A DNA stretch of 64,000 nucleotides from Halicephalobus mephisto. Taxonomy: Eukaryota; Nematoda; Chromadorea; Rhabditida; Panagrolaimidae. Shown here one piece after another: positions 41,493-53,529 of the stretch (the first letter of the stretch is position 1; each line of letters begins with the position of its first letter). The stretch covers positions 496,001 to 560,000 of the forward strand of contig SWDT01000019.1 of the NCBI GenBank assembly GCA_009193035.1. Reading direction: 5' to 3'. The position numbers and the translations under genes were made by a program. The notes under the pieces are model-generated. The model had not been told where the DNA came from. It saw only the letters and a list, made by a program, of their open reading frames with translations, and made no database searches.

Positions 41493-44400
41493 ATGTCTGA
41501 CGGAGGGACTTGTACGGGTTTTGAGCCTCAGAACTACCTCCGAGACCGTTGTAAAAAATGTTTTCGACTGAAATCTAAACACGAAGAACCGAACAACAAT
41601 CACTCATCTCCCTCTGGCAATAATTCCCAGAATGCAAGAACAAGGAGACCTGTCTCTGTTGCTTCTGCAATTGGATCCCCTGAGGCTACACCAACAAATG
41701 CATCAAAAAAAGAAAAAAGGAGATCTTGGAGAGAAAAAAACAATCCAGATGAAGGTCCTGACAATGACCGTAAGTTCATTATTATTCAATTTTTAAATTT
41801 TAACAAATTTGGAAAAAGTCCGAAAATCACATAAGGGATTTGAATTCAAATAAAGAAATTTATAATTTTTTAAAATTTTAGTTATATCGAAAAAGTCCGA
41901 AAATCACATAAGGGACTTAAATTCAAATAAAAAAATTTATAATTTTTCTTAATTTTAGTTATATCGAAAAAGTCCGAAAATCACATAAGCCACTTAAGTT
42001 GAAATTAAACAATTTATAATTTTTTAAAATTTTAGTTATATCGAAAAAGTCCGAAAATCATAAGGGACTTGAATTCATAATAGAACTTTGTATAATTCTT
42101 AATTTTGATCAAATTGAAAAAAGTTCAGAAATCACGTAGACCACTAAAGTTTATATACCTTTTCTTAATTTTAGTTATATCAAAAAAGTCCGAAAATCAT
42201 ACAGGAAATTGGTAGTGAAAATCCAATGATTGAATAGATTATTCATTTTAGATAGTCGTTGAAGAGAGAATTCGCTTACAGAGATGCTAGGATAGGAATA
42301 AAAAGAATATCACTAATCTTTACTTTAACAATAAGGCACAGTTAACAATTACTACATAAGCTCCCACAAAAGAACAAAAAATCTCATTCATCTCCTACAG
42401 TATTTAATAGTCCCTGATATTCAGGGTGTCTCTTCGGGTCCTCTCCTTATAATATAGTTTTTCTCCCAGAAAAAGGGTTTAATCTCTATAAAGGGTTTAG
42501 AAGTTCCTTCACAAGAATATAGAGAGTCATTTACAGAGTGGAGGAACCTACTTACAGAGGGTTTTAGTGTTCAACTACAAGGTACTTAGGAGTGCATTTA
42601 GACAAAACTTAGAAGCTTACTTACAGGGACTTAGGAACCTATCTGTAGGGAACCTAAGAACTCATTCAGAGAAAGTTCATGAGCCTATCTACAAGAATAT
42701 CAGAGTTGATCTTCAGACAGATTATCAGTTTCGAATTATCTTCACTAAGTTGCCTAAATTATCCGAATCCATTTCCATATCTACAAAAGTACACTCTCTT
42801 AAATACCTAAAAGACACTAGAAATCCCAAATTTACAAAATTTCTTTAAAAATTGAAAATTAATTTCATTTTCGAACAAGAAAATTTTTTAGTTCCCGATA
42901 CCTCAGATACAGTATCCATGGTTTCATTCAAATCAGCTAATTCTAAAGGATTATCTAGTGCCAAATCCGCAGAAAGTCTGAATTCAACAAATGACGCCAG
43001 ATCCATGGTGACGGCCATCTCTGGAGAGTCCTTCGAGAAGGATCACGATGAAGACAGAGCTCTGACTCCTACGGAATCAGAATACACCAATGATCATCTT
43101 CGATCCGAGATCCGGCTTCTTCAAGAGGAAGTATCAAAGTTAAAAGAAGAACGAAGACGACTGACTCAGACACCTGTGGTCAACGGGAAAGACGGATCTG
43201 TGGTCGAGCAGTTGAAACAAAGATTAATCGACGCTGAGAACCTTATCCAAGACTACAGAGATGAGAATACTGTACTCAAATGCGAACTCCGAGACATCCA
43301 AATTCCTGCTCAAAATCCAAATTTCGAAGAAAAATTAAAAAATACCGAAAATCTTTGCGAAGAATTGATGTTAGAGAACGAAAGCCTGAAATCCGACATC
43401 CGGGATCTCCAGCAAGAAATCGAAGAAATGCAGGATCAGTACAGAGAAGAAGAAATCGAGGAATTCAGAGAACTTCAACGTGAACTCGAACAAAACGCTA
43501 AAAATTGCAGAATTTTACAATTTAAATTACGAAAATCCGAAAGACAAAAAGACCAACTAGAAGCCGAAAAAGAGCATTTTTTACAAAAATTAAAAGAATT
43601 AAATAAATCAGATTCTGGATCTATAGAATTCAGAAAAGAAAAAGAACTAGAATCCGAACTACGAATCGCCAAAGAAGTCTCCGTCAGACTCCACAACGAA
43701 CTCGAAGCGGCAGAAGAAAAAAGATGCAAACTCGAAGATGAAATTTTTTATTACAAAGAAAAATGTCGTGAACTTCAGACTCAAAATAAATGGAGAGAAG
43801 CCAGAAACAAAGCAGAACAAGCCGCCAAACGACACAGTCAGGAACTCGTCGAAGGCGCTCCGTTGCCTGAGGGCGAGCTCCACAAAGAACTCAGGGACGT
43901 TTTAGAAAGAGAAAATGATCTCAGAGAACAACTGAAATTTACCGAAGAAGATCTCAAAAGATGTAGAACGAAAATAAACGAATTAGAATCGGAAAACGAA
44001 GAACTTCTTCAAAAATTGGTCAAAATGACGGAAACTGTAGGAAGGACTTCTGGAGGAAAACGACCACCGATGACGAGATCCGCTAGGTTTGCTTTTTCGC
44101 AAAACTAACAGTTTGTGGATTTTTAGAATCTCGCAGAAGTTTTTGGAACTTTAGAATTTTATGTAAATTTTTAAAATTTAGTGGAAGATTTTTGGAAATT
44201 TTTAAATTTAACTCGTTTTTACAGCTTTTAAAGTTTCGAAACCTATTGGAATCTGGAACTTTTTAGAATTCCATAGATTCTGAAAGTTTAAAAAATTCTA
44301 AAATATTCTAATTTTTCACACAAATCTCTGAATCTTCAGAATTCTAAGAAATTTCGAAACCTATTGGAATCTGGAAAATTCTGGACCTTTTTAGAATTCC

Positions 44401-47400
44401 ATAGATTCTGAAAGTTTAAAAAGTTCTAAAATATTCTAGATTTTCACACAAATCTCTGAATCTTCAGAATTCTAAGGAATTTCGAAATTTATTGGAATCT
44501 GGAAAATTCTGGAACTGTTTAGGATTTTATAAAGATTCTGGAATTCAAAAAAAGAATTTAGAAAATTTCAGAATCATAAATTTCTGAAACTTTTTAGAAT
44601 TCCATAGATTCTAGGATTTGACAGAAGTTTCTGGAGTCTTTCGGAATCTTGCGAAAATTTCTCGAATATTCTAGAATCCAATAAGGTATTCTGGGACTTT
44701 TCAGAAGTCTGTGAAAATTGCAGAATCCGCCAGAATCAAATAATTTCTGAAACTTAAAAATTTCCAAAATCTAATAGTTTTCGGATTCTACAACCTCAAT
44801 TAAACTTCTGAATCCTCTAGAATTCTGGAATCTGAAACTTCCCAAAATTGCTCAAATTTTTCAAAAACAATTTAAAACTAAAATTTCGAAATTTCAATTT
44901 TCTAAAAAGTTCCAAAAATTCACACCGAGGCGATTTCGTAACAACTTTAGATTTCTAATTTTTACTTTCGTATTTTATTTCGTTTTTTCCCTATTATATT
45001 CTTGACTTTTTTCCCTCGTAGTACTTACGTTGAATCTTTTAGTGAAGGTCACGGGTTACTGTCAGAATCCGAGATGGACCGGCTTTCGACCAAGTGCAAG
45101 GATCTGGAGAAAAAAAACACCTCGTTGACGAAAAAGTTCTGTTCTGTTTTTAGTTTATTTTTAGTTTTTTCTTATTTTTAGGCTTTATTAATGGAAATTA
45201 ATATATGAAGAAAAATTTTCAGGATGTTAGAAATGGAAATTGACCTGGCGAAGAAGCTGAACGAAAAATCGGAAACCGGATCTCAATTGAACGCCGAAAT
45301 GGAGAAAGATCTTTCAAGAATGATGTCCACGATTCACGAACTCGAAAAAAAGAACACCGAATTGAATATTCAACTGAAGAAAATGGAAAATGCCCCAGGG
45401 AATCTGAAGGTCACAAGCGCCCCCAGCTCGCCGATCATAGGTCGCGAAAAAAACCTCCAAGTCGAACTTCGAACAGAACAAGACAAAAGAAAAGAATTAG
45501 AAACGGAAATCGCGGAATACAAATCCCTAATTGCGAAATCGGAAAATCAGAAACTGATAGCCATGGCCACGAAGGTCGAGCTCCTCCAGAACCAGCTAAC
45601 CTTGGCCAACGATCGGATCAATTGTCTTCATAAAAAAGTCCTAAAAGAAGCCAAAGAAGACGAAATTAAATATGCAGATTCTTTGAAAATTCGATGTGAA
45701 AAACTCGAAAAACAACTTTCAGAAATCGAAGCAAATCGAACATTCCCGAAAAAATCAGAATCTCCCACAGATGACGAAATCGAACAATGCTGTGTGGTTT
45801 TGGCTTCTGTAGAGGCTCAAACGAATAGATTATGTAAACAAATGGAAAAATTAGACACAACAGGACAAAAAGAACGAAGAAGATCACTTTCGGCAGAAAA
45901 TTCAGCGACAATCGTGGCCGAACTCGCCAACATCCAAGAAGAACTTCAAAATGTTAAGCAACTAATGGAATCTCAGAAACTCGCAAATCCGGTCAAGGAG
46001 AAGGTGAAATCCAAGGAAGTCATCAAAGAAGTCATGACAGGACAAGAATGCAGCAATTGCAGCCAGAAATCCAAGGAAATCGATCAACTGAAAGAGGAAA
46101 TCACTTTCTACAAGAAGAAAAACAAGGAATTGACGAATCAAGTCCTTCAGACGGAAGACCGATGGAGCAGGGAAATCGAGAAACAGACTCATGTCCTCAG
46201 GTTGGTTATTGTTTTGAAAATTTCATATATCAATTTCCTTTATAATTAACTTTTAAATTAGGTTATTGTGTTAAAACTTCATATATCAATTTTCTTTGCA
46301 ATCAACCTCAAAGTTAGGTTATTGTTTTGAAAATTTCATATATCAATTTCCTTTATAATTAACTTTTAAATTAGGTTATTGTTTTGAAATTTCATATATC
46401 AATTTTCTTTATAATTAACTTTTAAATTAGGTTATTGTGTTAAAACTTCATATATCAATTTCCTTTATAATTAACTTTGAAATTAGGTTATTGTTTTGAA
46501 ATTTCATATATCAATTTTCTTTATAATTAACTTTTAAATTAGGTTATTGTGTTAAAACTTCATATATCAATTTTCTTTGTAACCAACTTTTAAATTAGTT
46601 TTTTATCTTAAAAGTTCATATATCAATTCCCTTTATAACCAACTTTGAAATTAGTTTTTTATCTTAAAAGTTCATATATCAATTTTTAACCAATTCTTAT
46701 ATTCTTTCTTTGCTTTCAATTTTCATATATAAATTTTCCATTTTAATTAGTTTTTAACCTTATTTTGTACTTTTGAGTTCCATATATCGGTTTTTACCTG
46801 TTTTCCAGGACTCAAATCCATTCTCTCGATGCTAAACTTGCTGAAATCCAATCAAAGTTTGAAGAACAAGGTCAATTGCTAAATTCGACGACGAATCAAC
46901 TGATGGAAAAGAAACGAACATTAGAAGAAGAAAAAGAAAAAAATATTCGACTTCAAGTCCAGTTAGAAGACACCCAGAAGGAACTCCAGCAGATGGAAAA
47001 GGACCAACATGGCCTTAAGGAATGGGAAATTAAATATAAAAAATTAGAAAAACTTTTTGATCAAGAAAAAGAAAAATTTGATTCAGACAGAACGAAAATC
47101 AAATCCGACACTGCGTTGCTGAAGAAACGGACAGATGAAGCCGTGGCGGACTTGGAGAAATTACGAAATAGTCATCAGAAAAGGGAAATAATGTGGAACG
47201 AAGAACGACAAAATCTCCAAAAAGAAATGCAAGAATTAAAAAGTAAGTTAGGCGAGAAATCGGAAGAGGAATCAGGTGTCCGGATCCCGATCCAGAAAAT
47301 AAACTACAAAAGTGTGAAAACTCATGGAGAAGGAATTTCGGAATTGACGGTTAAATTAACAGCTTTAGAAAAAAGAAACGAAGAATTAGAAGCAAAAGTG

Positions 47401-50400
47401 GTTGATTTGAGGATTCAGAAAGAAGGAATGGAATCTGAATTAATTAGAAAAAAAATATCTTTCGAAAGAGAACGAGAATCCATGCTTCATAAAGTCAGAC
47501 AAGACGGAAAAATAAAAGTCGTGGAAATAGACGCATTGCAGCAGAAATTCGCAAGTAGGATGTCGATCATGGAGAACACGAACAAGTCCCTCCATTCTCA
47601 GCTGGTCCAGACGAGGAGAGAACGAGATCACCACAGAGAAGCCGTTTCGAATTATGAAAAAAAAATTGAACAAGAACAAAAAATTAATAAAGAATTAAAT
47701 AAGAAAATTCAAGAATTATCATCCAGATCCCAAGGGGCAGAAAAGAGAATCCAAGAACTAGAAGCAGAAGTCCACAGGCTTACGGTAGAATTGAGCCTCA
47801 GTAAAGACGCACATAAAGCGGACAAGAAATTGTGGAAAATAGAAAAATCGCATTTCGAAAAAAGCAGCACGCCTTCTGGAGGCGAATCAGGAGAGGAACG
47901 GGATCGAAGAATAACAGAAGATGCCCTGAGGGCAGCAGAATCGGTGCAGAAACAATATTCCGAATATCAGCAACTATACGCTTCTGAAGTCAACAGATTA
48001 AATTCGAAAATAAAAGAACTTCAAAATGAAATAATTCACAAACAATTTGAAACTGATAAAATTATAAAAGAACTTCAAGAACAAATAAAAATAATGGAAA
48101 TCGACCAAAGGAACCTCGTTCAAGCGAAAGAAATGCAATCCAACGCCCGGGAAATCCTCCAAGCGGATCAGGAAAGACTTCTCCAGATTGTTCAACAAAC
48201 TGAAATTCAAAAATTAACAAGAAAATACAAATTTACAGCGTTAATAGAACAATTAAATAATATTCAAGATAAAAATAAAAATGATGGAATTATTTCAACA
48301 ATAATTCAACAATTAAATTTTATTAAAAATGAAGATTGTAAAAATTTTTTTACTTCAAACGATGTATCTGATTTCGAAAGTCCAACTGATTTTTCAAGTT
48401 CGAATTTATCTATCAAGTCAATACCGTATCAAAGTCAACTAGTTCCTCGACAGAAAAATCTCAGTTCGTATTCGTTGATGACGCAAAATCAAAGAAGTTT
48501 TTCAATCGACTCAAATAGTGCCTGGGACGGACGATCCATGAATTACGAAATCGGCAGATCCAGATCTCCTCAGAGGATTACCAACTACCCCGATCCCCCT
48601 CCGAATTTCCTTCTTAGTAAGTTTACTTTTTACAAAATTTAATTTCTAATTTTATATATTTTTAAAAAGAAAAACTAAAATTAAAGATTGTGCAAAATTT
48701 AATTTCTAATTTTATATATTTTTAAAAAGAAAAACTAAAATTAAAAATTGTACAAAATTTAACTTCTAATTTTACATATTTTTAAAAAGAAAAACTAAAA
48801 TTAAAAATTGTACAAAATTTAATTTCTAATTTTACATATTTTTAAAAAGGAAAACTAAAATTAAAAATTGTACAAAATTTAACTTTTATACATTTATTGA
48901 AAAAGAAAATCTTTATAAAAATCTAAAAAGTTGCAGAATTTACTCATGGATTCTAAAAATTTTAAATTCTTGTAAGATTCTAGAAGCTTCTACAAGATTC
49001 TGAAAAAATTCTAAAAACTACTGTAAGATTATCAAAATTTTCTGAGATTCTAGAAATTTTCAGAATCTTTCACAAAATCGTAGAAGCTTCTATAAAATTC
49101 TAAAAAAATTCTAAAAATTACAGTAAGATTATAAAAATTTTCAAAATTTTCTGAAATTCTAGAATTTTCTACAGAATTCTGAAAAGCCCTAGAAGTTTTT
49201 GAAAGACCTTAGAAATTGTCAGAAGTTTTTGTGAGATTCTGGAAGGTTTCAGAATTTTCTAATCGATTTTGAAAATTTCCACAGGATTCTGAAAAATCCC
49301 AAAAATTACAGTAAGACTCAAAACTTGTTAATTTTACAATTTTTTGCGAAATTTTAAATTCCAGAATTTTCCACAAAATTTTGGAGATTTTCTAAGAAAT
49401 TAAAAACATTAAAATTTTAATTTTATTACTGTAAAATTTTAATTTTATTACTGTAAAATTTTAATTTCATTACTGTAAAATTTTAAATTTGTTACTGTAA
49501 AATTTTAAATTTTTTACTGTAAAATTTTAAATTTGTTACTGTAGAAAGTAAATTTTAGGTAAAGACAGAATTCCAGAATACGACAAAGACGGCCGATTGC
49601 ACTACATTCCGAAGAACATCGCTAGGTCGGCTTCGTACGACCGTTATGGAACCGTTATGGCGGATTACCCGAGCGAAATGTCCGCTTCATTGGCTCAGAT
49701 CCAGACGAAATCCACAGGAACCTGGACAGAAGACGACGGTGACACTTCTGTGGCTTCAAAAACAGGATCTACAGGAACAAACATCCTTTACAAAATCAGA
49801 AGAGAGGAATTGTCGAAAGGAACAGGTCCGTCTGTGAAAAGCATCGCCAAAGCTTTCGAATCCATGGATCCGAGAACTCTCAAAAGAGGACTATTCAGTA
49901 TTAGGAAAAGCAGATCCGTAGACACTCACGAACAATCCAGATCCTCTAAGGTTTGCTTTTTGTTAAGATTTAGAACTAGGGAAAACACTACAAACCTTTA
50001 CTTGAACAAAAGTACAGACCAACAACGATATATGACCAGAAAAAACTGAAAGTCACTCATGCCCTACAGTATTCCAGAGTTTTTGATACTCAGGGTATCT
50101 CTTCGGGTCCCTTCTAGTTTAGTTTCTGTCCCAACATTTTACTCAACTATAAGACACAGACAATAATTACGTATCTTGCCCTCACAAAAGATAAGAATCT
50201 CACTCATGCCCTACAGTATTCCAGAGTTTTTGATATTCAGGGTATCTCTTCGGGTCCTTTTTAGTTTAGTTTTTGTTTCAACATTTTACTCAATAACAAG
50301 ACAGTTAACAATTACTACATAAGCTCCCACAAAAGACAACTAAGAATCTCACTCATCTCCTACAGTATTCTACAGTCCCTGATATTCAGGATATCTCTTC

Positions 50401-51060
50401 GGGTCCTCTCTTTATAGTATAGTTTCTATCTTAGCAGTTTTTAATATTTTTTGTTTTTAATCGGGGAATATTGTAATTTAAAAATTAATAATTTTCGAAT
50501 TTCTCCAGAAAAAGTTGTAATTTGTTCGATTTTCTCTTTTTACCTAAAGTTTAAGATTTTGTATGAAAGTAATTTTGAGAAAAGATGTTTTTTAATTTTG
50601 TAATTTCTTAATTTTTAAAATTTTTCAGCATAATACCCCTGGGGGAACCTTGCTCCGGGCAGTTACCCCGTTGAACAGGAACACGACTAGTATGAGCCAG
50701 ATCGAACTGGGGGACCGACAGGCCTTCCACAACCCCCCTCCGGTCGGCCCGAACTCTGGCAACTTGACTCTCCCTAGAGGAGGAAGGAACCCCTTCAAGA
50801 ACATGGGGGCGAGGATCGTCGACAGAGTCAGGAGGAGTCTCAGTAGGTCCAGACGACCGAGCGAAGAACGGAAGGACGAAGCAGTTCAGAATCTAGAACC
50901 TTCTCAAGTGGTTCCAGTAGTGCCAACCAGCCCCCCACCCCCTATGCCCCCTAGTTACGTCGAACAAAACGACCGAAGAAAAGACGAAAATTCAACTACG
51001 GTAAAAACGAAGAAAATTGTCGTCAAAAAGAAAGTACCTGGATCAGCTCCGAAAGCTTAG
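41493..51060 (+). CDS. Large coiled-coil protein with N-terminal Cys motif (7 exons, 1724 aa)
   Basis: Exons 41493-41769, 42892-44086, 45043-45135, 45223-46200, 46809-48616, 49559-49950, 50629-51060; all phases agree. Near the N terminus CTGFEPQNYLRDRCKKCFRL resembles the short Cys motif at the start of M-RIP (MPRIP) proteins. Then comes a basic Ser-rich region, and from about residue 160 to about 1390 an almost unbroken Glu/Lys/Leu-rich coiled coil with short breaks. The C-terminal ~330 residues are Ser/Arg-rich and basic (RIVDRVRRSLSRSRRPS) with a proline patch PPPPMPPS and a Lys-rich end. Overall shape fits cytoskeleton-associated proteins such as the MTCL/SOGA or M-RIP types, but I cannot assign a family. 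Donors GTTTGC, GTTCTG and GTTGGT are non-consensus. Convergent with the RYBP-like gene, 383 bases apart. Confidence 0.9.
41813..42200 (+). repeat. ~75-bp tandem repeat in coiled-coil gene intron
   Basis: Four to five units contain TATATCGAAAAAGTCCGAAA and AATCACATAAG, each followed by AAAATTTTAG, an acceptor-like end. Non-coding. Confidence 0.8.
42280..42470 (+). repeat. Dispersed ~170-bp repeat, single unit
   Basis: Carries ACTACATAAGCTCCCACAAA, CTCCTACAGTATT and the perfect mini-hairpin CCCTGATATTCAGGG near 42413, then TCTCTTCGGGTCCTCTCC. After it (42480-42840) is a patch of loosely repeated ACCTACTTACAGAGGG-like words whose 93-codon frame I do not consider a gene. Confidence 0.8.
44087..45042 (+). 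repeat. Coiled-coil gene intron 2: degenerate repeats
   Basis: Units with TTTCGAAACCTATTGGAATC and CCATAGATTCTGAAAGTTTA recur at about 44230, 44345 and 44470 (period ~120 bp), then decay. No exon seen. Confidence 0.7.
46201..46808 (+). repeat. Coiled-coil gene intron 4 made of ~56-bp units starting at the splice donor
   Basis: The intron begins GTTGGTTATTGTTTTGAAAA and is then about nine repeats of TTCATATATCAATTTCCTTT plus TTAAATTAGGTTATTG. Each unit thus contains AG|GTTATT, close to the real exon/intron junction AG|GTTGGT. It ends with a normal TTTTCCAG. Confidence 0.88.
48634..48885 (+). repeat. Exact 60-bp tandem repeat, four copies
   Basis: TTTTTAAAAAGAAAAACTAA recurs at exactly 60-bp spacing from about 48660 to 48840, directly after the exon 5 donor. 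The rest of this intron (48960-49558) is degenerate 'ctagaattt' and 'ttactgtaaaatttt' words. Confidence 0.9.
49965..50440 (+). repeat. Dispersed ~170-bp repeat, three tandem units in intron 6
   Basis: Units share CCTACAGTATTCYASAG, TTGATATTCAGGGTATCTCT or the close variant, CTTCGGGTCC, TAGTTTAGTTTCTGT and CAACATTTTACTCAA. Orientation is the same as the other copies. Confidence 0.88.
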
Positions 51061-51127
51061 CCATATTTGTGCCTTGCATCAAATGCCTTTCATTTTATGT
51101 AAAAATATAAAAGTATTTTTTATAAAA

Positions 51128-51133
51128 AATAAA
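51128..51133 (+). promoter_or_regulatory. Polyadenylation signal of the coiled-coil gene
   Basis: AATAAA is 68 bases after the stop codon at 51058-51060. The rest of the gap to 51443 is A/T low complexity and holds nothing else I can support. Confidence 0.6.
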
Positions 51134-51443
51134 AAAAATAAAAATCTCATTTTTTTATTTTAAAAACTTTATTTTTATAAAAAATAAAAATCTCATTTTC
51201 TTTTAATTTTAAAAACTTTATTTTTTATAACTTTTATTTTGAAAAATTTTTATTTTCCAAAAATCCAAAAGAAAAAATACATTTTTATATTTAAAAAATT
51301 AATTTTTTTAAATTTTTATTTCAGAAAAATCCAAAAAAAAATACATTTTTAAATTTTTATTTTTCAAAAAATCCAAAAAAAATTATTTTTTTAATTTTTA
51401 TTTTTCAAAAAATCCAAAAAAAAAATACATTTTTATACAGAAT

Positions 51444-52940
51444 TTATTTTTTCTTTCTTGTTACAGTAATTTTGTTTTTGTTCGGTGGACGTCCTCTTGG
51501 GGCAGGTCTTACGGTACTTTTCGAAGAGCCGGAAATTCTTCCACGTTGATTGAATGGTAATTTTCTTAATTTTTTTATTTTTATTTTTTTTGGTCTTTTT
51601 GGACGATTTTCTCTTTCTATTCTTTGTTTTTTTCGTTCTTCTTCAAATTTTTGTTTTTCTTCAAAATGCAAATTTCGAGCTTTTTCGATTTTTTCTCTTC
51701 TGGCGATTGCACGACTGTCCAGGACCCTGAGGGCATTTACAAGTTGAAGTTCTTTGTCGAGTTGTCTGGACTTCAAAGCAGTTATGGTTACGGTACTTCC
51801 ATCTGAATCCGTAATTTCGTATTTCTTCCCGATTTCTCTTATGACGAGACTTTCGCGAATTTTTTCCCTTTTATGAGAAGGTGGTTCTTTTTCGCTTTCT
51901 TTGCCGCTGGCAGAATTCGGAGAAGTCGCTTCAGTCGGATGAGTAAAGCTCGAAGAAGAAGATTCTCTTTTCGTAGAAACAGATAACGATTGCGGACTGT
52001 CCGGGGTGCCGGCTTGCTGTCTGGTCCTTCTGAAATAAACGTAAAATTAAAAATCGGAATTATTACGAAATTGTCCTGAAAAGAATTTCCAGAAGGTGCT
52101 AGGAATCAAAGCAATCACTACAGCAGTTTTGACTTCTTGTGAACATTATTTCGTAATTCTACACAATTTCGCGACATTATGAAATTCATATATGAACTTT
52201 TTACAAAGTAATTTCGGAAGTAATTTCTAACCGGTTCCAGAAACTGCTGCAGACTACGTGATAAAATTAGTTTCATACGTCAGTGATTTCATAATAACAT
52301 GGAAATTATATGAACTTTTTATAAAATGATCTCGAAAAGATTGCTTCGGTTCCAGAAACTGATGCAGACTACGTGACGATTGTGATTTCGTGTGATAATT
52401 ATTTCGTAACTAATCCTTTTAAAATACCTTTCTTTAAATAGATACATAAACCTCTAAATTACTGTATGCAAAACATAAAACGTCCTGTCAAAGTCCCAGG
52501 AATAATTTTCATATATGAAAGTTTCCAGAAATATTGAGCAAGTAACAACCCCAAAAACACTCCATAGAATGTTTTTTGTTTTCCATATATTGATTCAGAG
52601 GTACTTACTTTTGGACCTTTCCTTCGTTCAACGCCAGACTTTGGACGAGGATCTGCTGCTGCTGGACTACGTTCATGTTCAACCTCGGCTTTCTCGTGGA
52701 GGTGCCTTTTCTAAACGTCCCATATATCGAAAGTACTCCAAAAACAAAATTAACCAACCGGGCATCGCACATTTCGCATTTGAAAGCTTCAAATCGATTT
52801 TTAAAGGTACAAACGGTGCAGTCCCAAGTGGCGTGGGTTTCTGAATCCTCCATCTCGACGTCTGACTCTTCTGAATCCGATCGGTCCTTTTTCGACCTAC
52901 CCGGCTTCTCGCCTCCTGATTTTCTGGTTTTTTTGGACAT
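51444..52940 (-). CDS. rybp: RYBP/YAF2-like Polycomb adaptor (3 exons, 289 aa)
   Basis: Minus-strand exons 52940-52759, 52710-52609 and 52029-51444; phases agree. After a basic/acidic N terminus the protein has one RanBP2-type zinc finger at residues 39-61, [20 protein letters not shown] (C-x2-C-x10-C-x2-C), followed by [14 protein letters not shown], which is almost identical to human RYBP/YAF2. The middle is Ser-rich. [20 protein letters not shown] could correspond to the C-terminal hairpin by which RYBP binds RING1B, though similarity is weak. The tail is highly basic with an AT-hook-like PRGRPP. In other animals RYBP/YAF2 belongs to variant PRC1 complexes that ubiquitinate H2A and reads H2AK119ub through the finger. 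The 48-nt intron 1 (52711-52758) is a multiple of three without a stop. Family assignment is strong; function in this worm is inferred. Confidence 0.92.
52030..52608 (-). other. rybp intron 2: duplicated words, no exon
   Basis: CGGTTCCAGAAACTGCTGCAGACTACGTG near 52230 recurs with one change near 52337, and a TTCATATATGAAC palindrome is near 52180. Nothing coding is supported. Confidence 0.5.
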
Positions 52941-53080
52941 AATAATCAACGAAAACACAAGCAGATATGGAAACAAAAAAGAGATCGAAGAGCGGACGGA
53001 GCTGTTCGGAAACAAGCTCGCGGGGGCTTTCAGGACACAACGCCAAACGAACGCCCGAGAAGATTCTTCAATGTCAAATC
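52941..53080 (-). promoter_or_regulatory. Probable rybp 5' UTR after an upstream acceptor
   Basis: Reading the minus strand, AATTTTTAG ends at about 53081 and leads into a GC-richer 140-base stretch up to the ATG at 52940. This fits a 5' UTR exon or a trans-splice site. An in-frame ATG at about 53102 exists but lies before the acceptor. Confidence 0.45.
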
Positions 53081-53360
53081 CTAAAAATTTCCACAAAACC
53101 ATTTTCCATGTTTAATAATTAGAATTTTACAGATTTAAATATCGAATTGTTTTTACTAACAAGATGATCGTTTTTTCTCTATTCATTGAAAATTTACAAA
53201 AAATAGTTGACAGTTACCCCAGTACCCTCTGCGGAATTTTTTTGTTTGTTTTAAACAATAATTGAACAAGACGAAAATAAAATAAAAATGGAAATTAAAA
53301 TAAAAATAAAAATAAAAGTGAAATTTGATTTTTAAAAAACAAATTTTTGAAAAATTTTAA

Positions 53361-53411
53361 GAACACAACGCCAAACGGACGACGGGAAAAATTTTGATAT
53401 AAATCCTAAAA
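53361..53411 (-). repeat. Degenerate copy of the rybp 5' exon sequence
   Basis: ACACAACGCCAAACGGACG and AAATCCTAAAA, with similar spacing, repeat sequence found at about 53035-53090. The block 53103-53520 otherwise is A/T-rich with nothing else supported. Confidence 0.5.
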
Positions 53412-53529
53412 GTTCTCAATTTGAATTTTTTCAACTTCAAACTATCATTTGAAAAGAAATTAAAAAACTGACAAAAGTTCTTAAATATACTTTTTTTCAG
53501 AATCAGAAACGGATTCAGAATCTACCTGT

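Noticed and set aside
42567..42848. 93-codon frame in a coiled-coil gene intron
   Set aside because: Built from loosely repeated words, ends just before the true exon 2 acceptor, no homology seen.
52675..53115. 146-codon plus-strand frame opposite rybp
   Set aside because: Antisense shadow of the rybp exons; the minus strand has the conserved zinc finger and valid splice sites.
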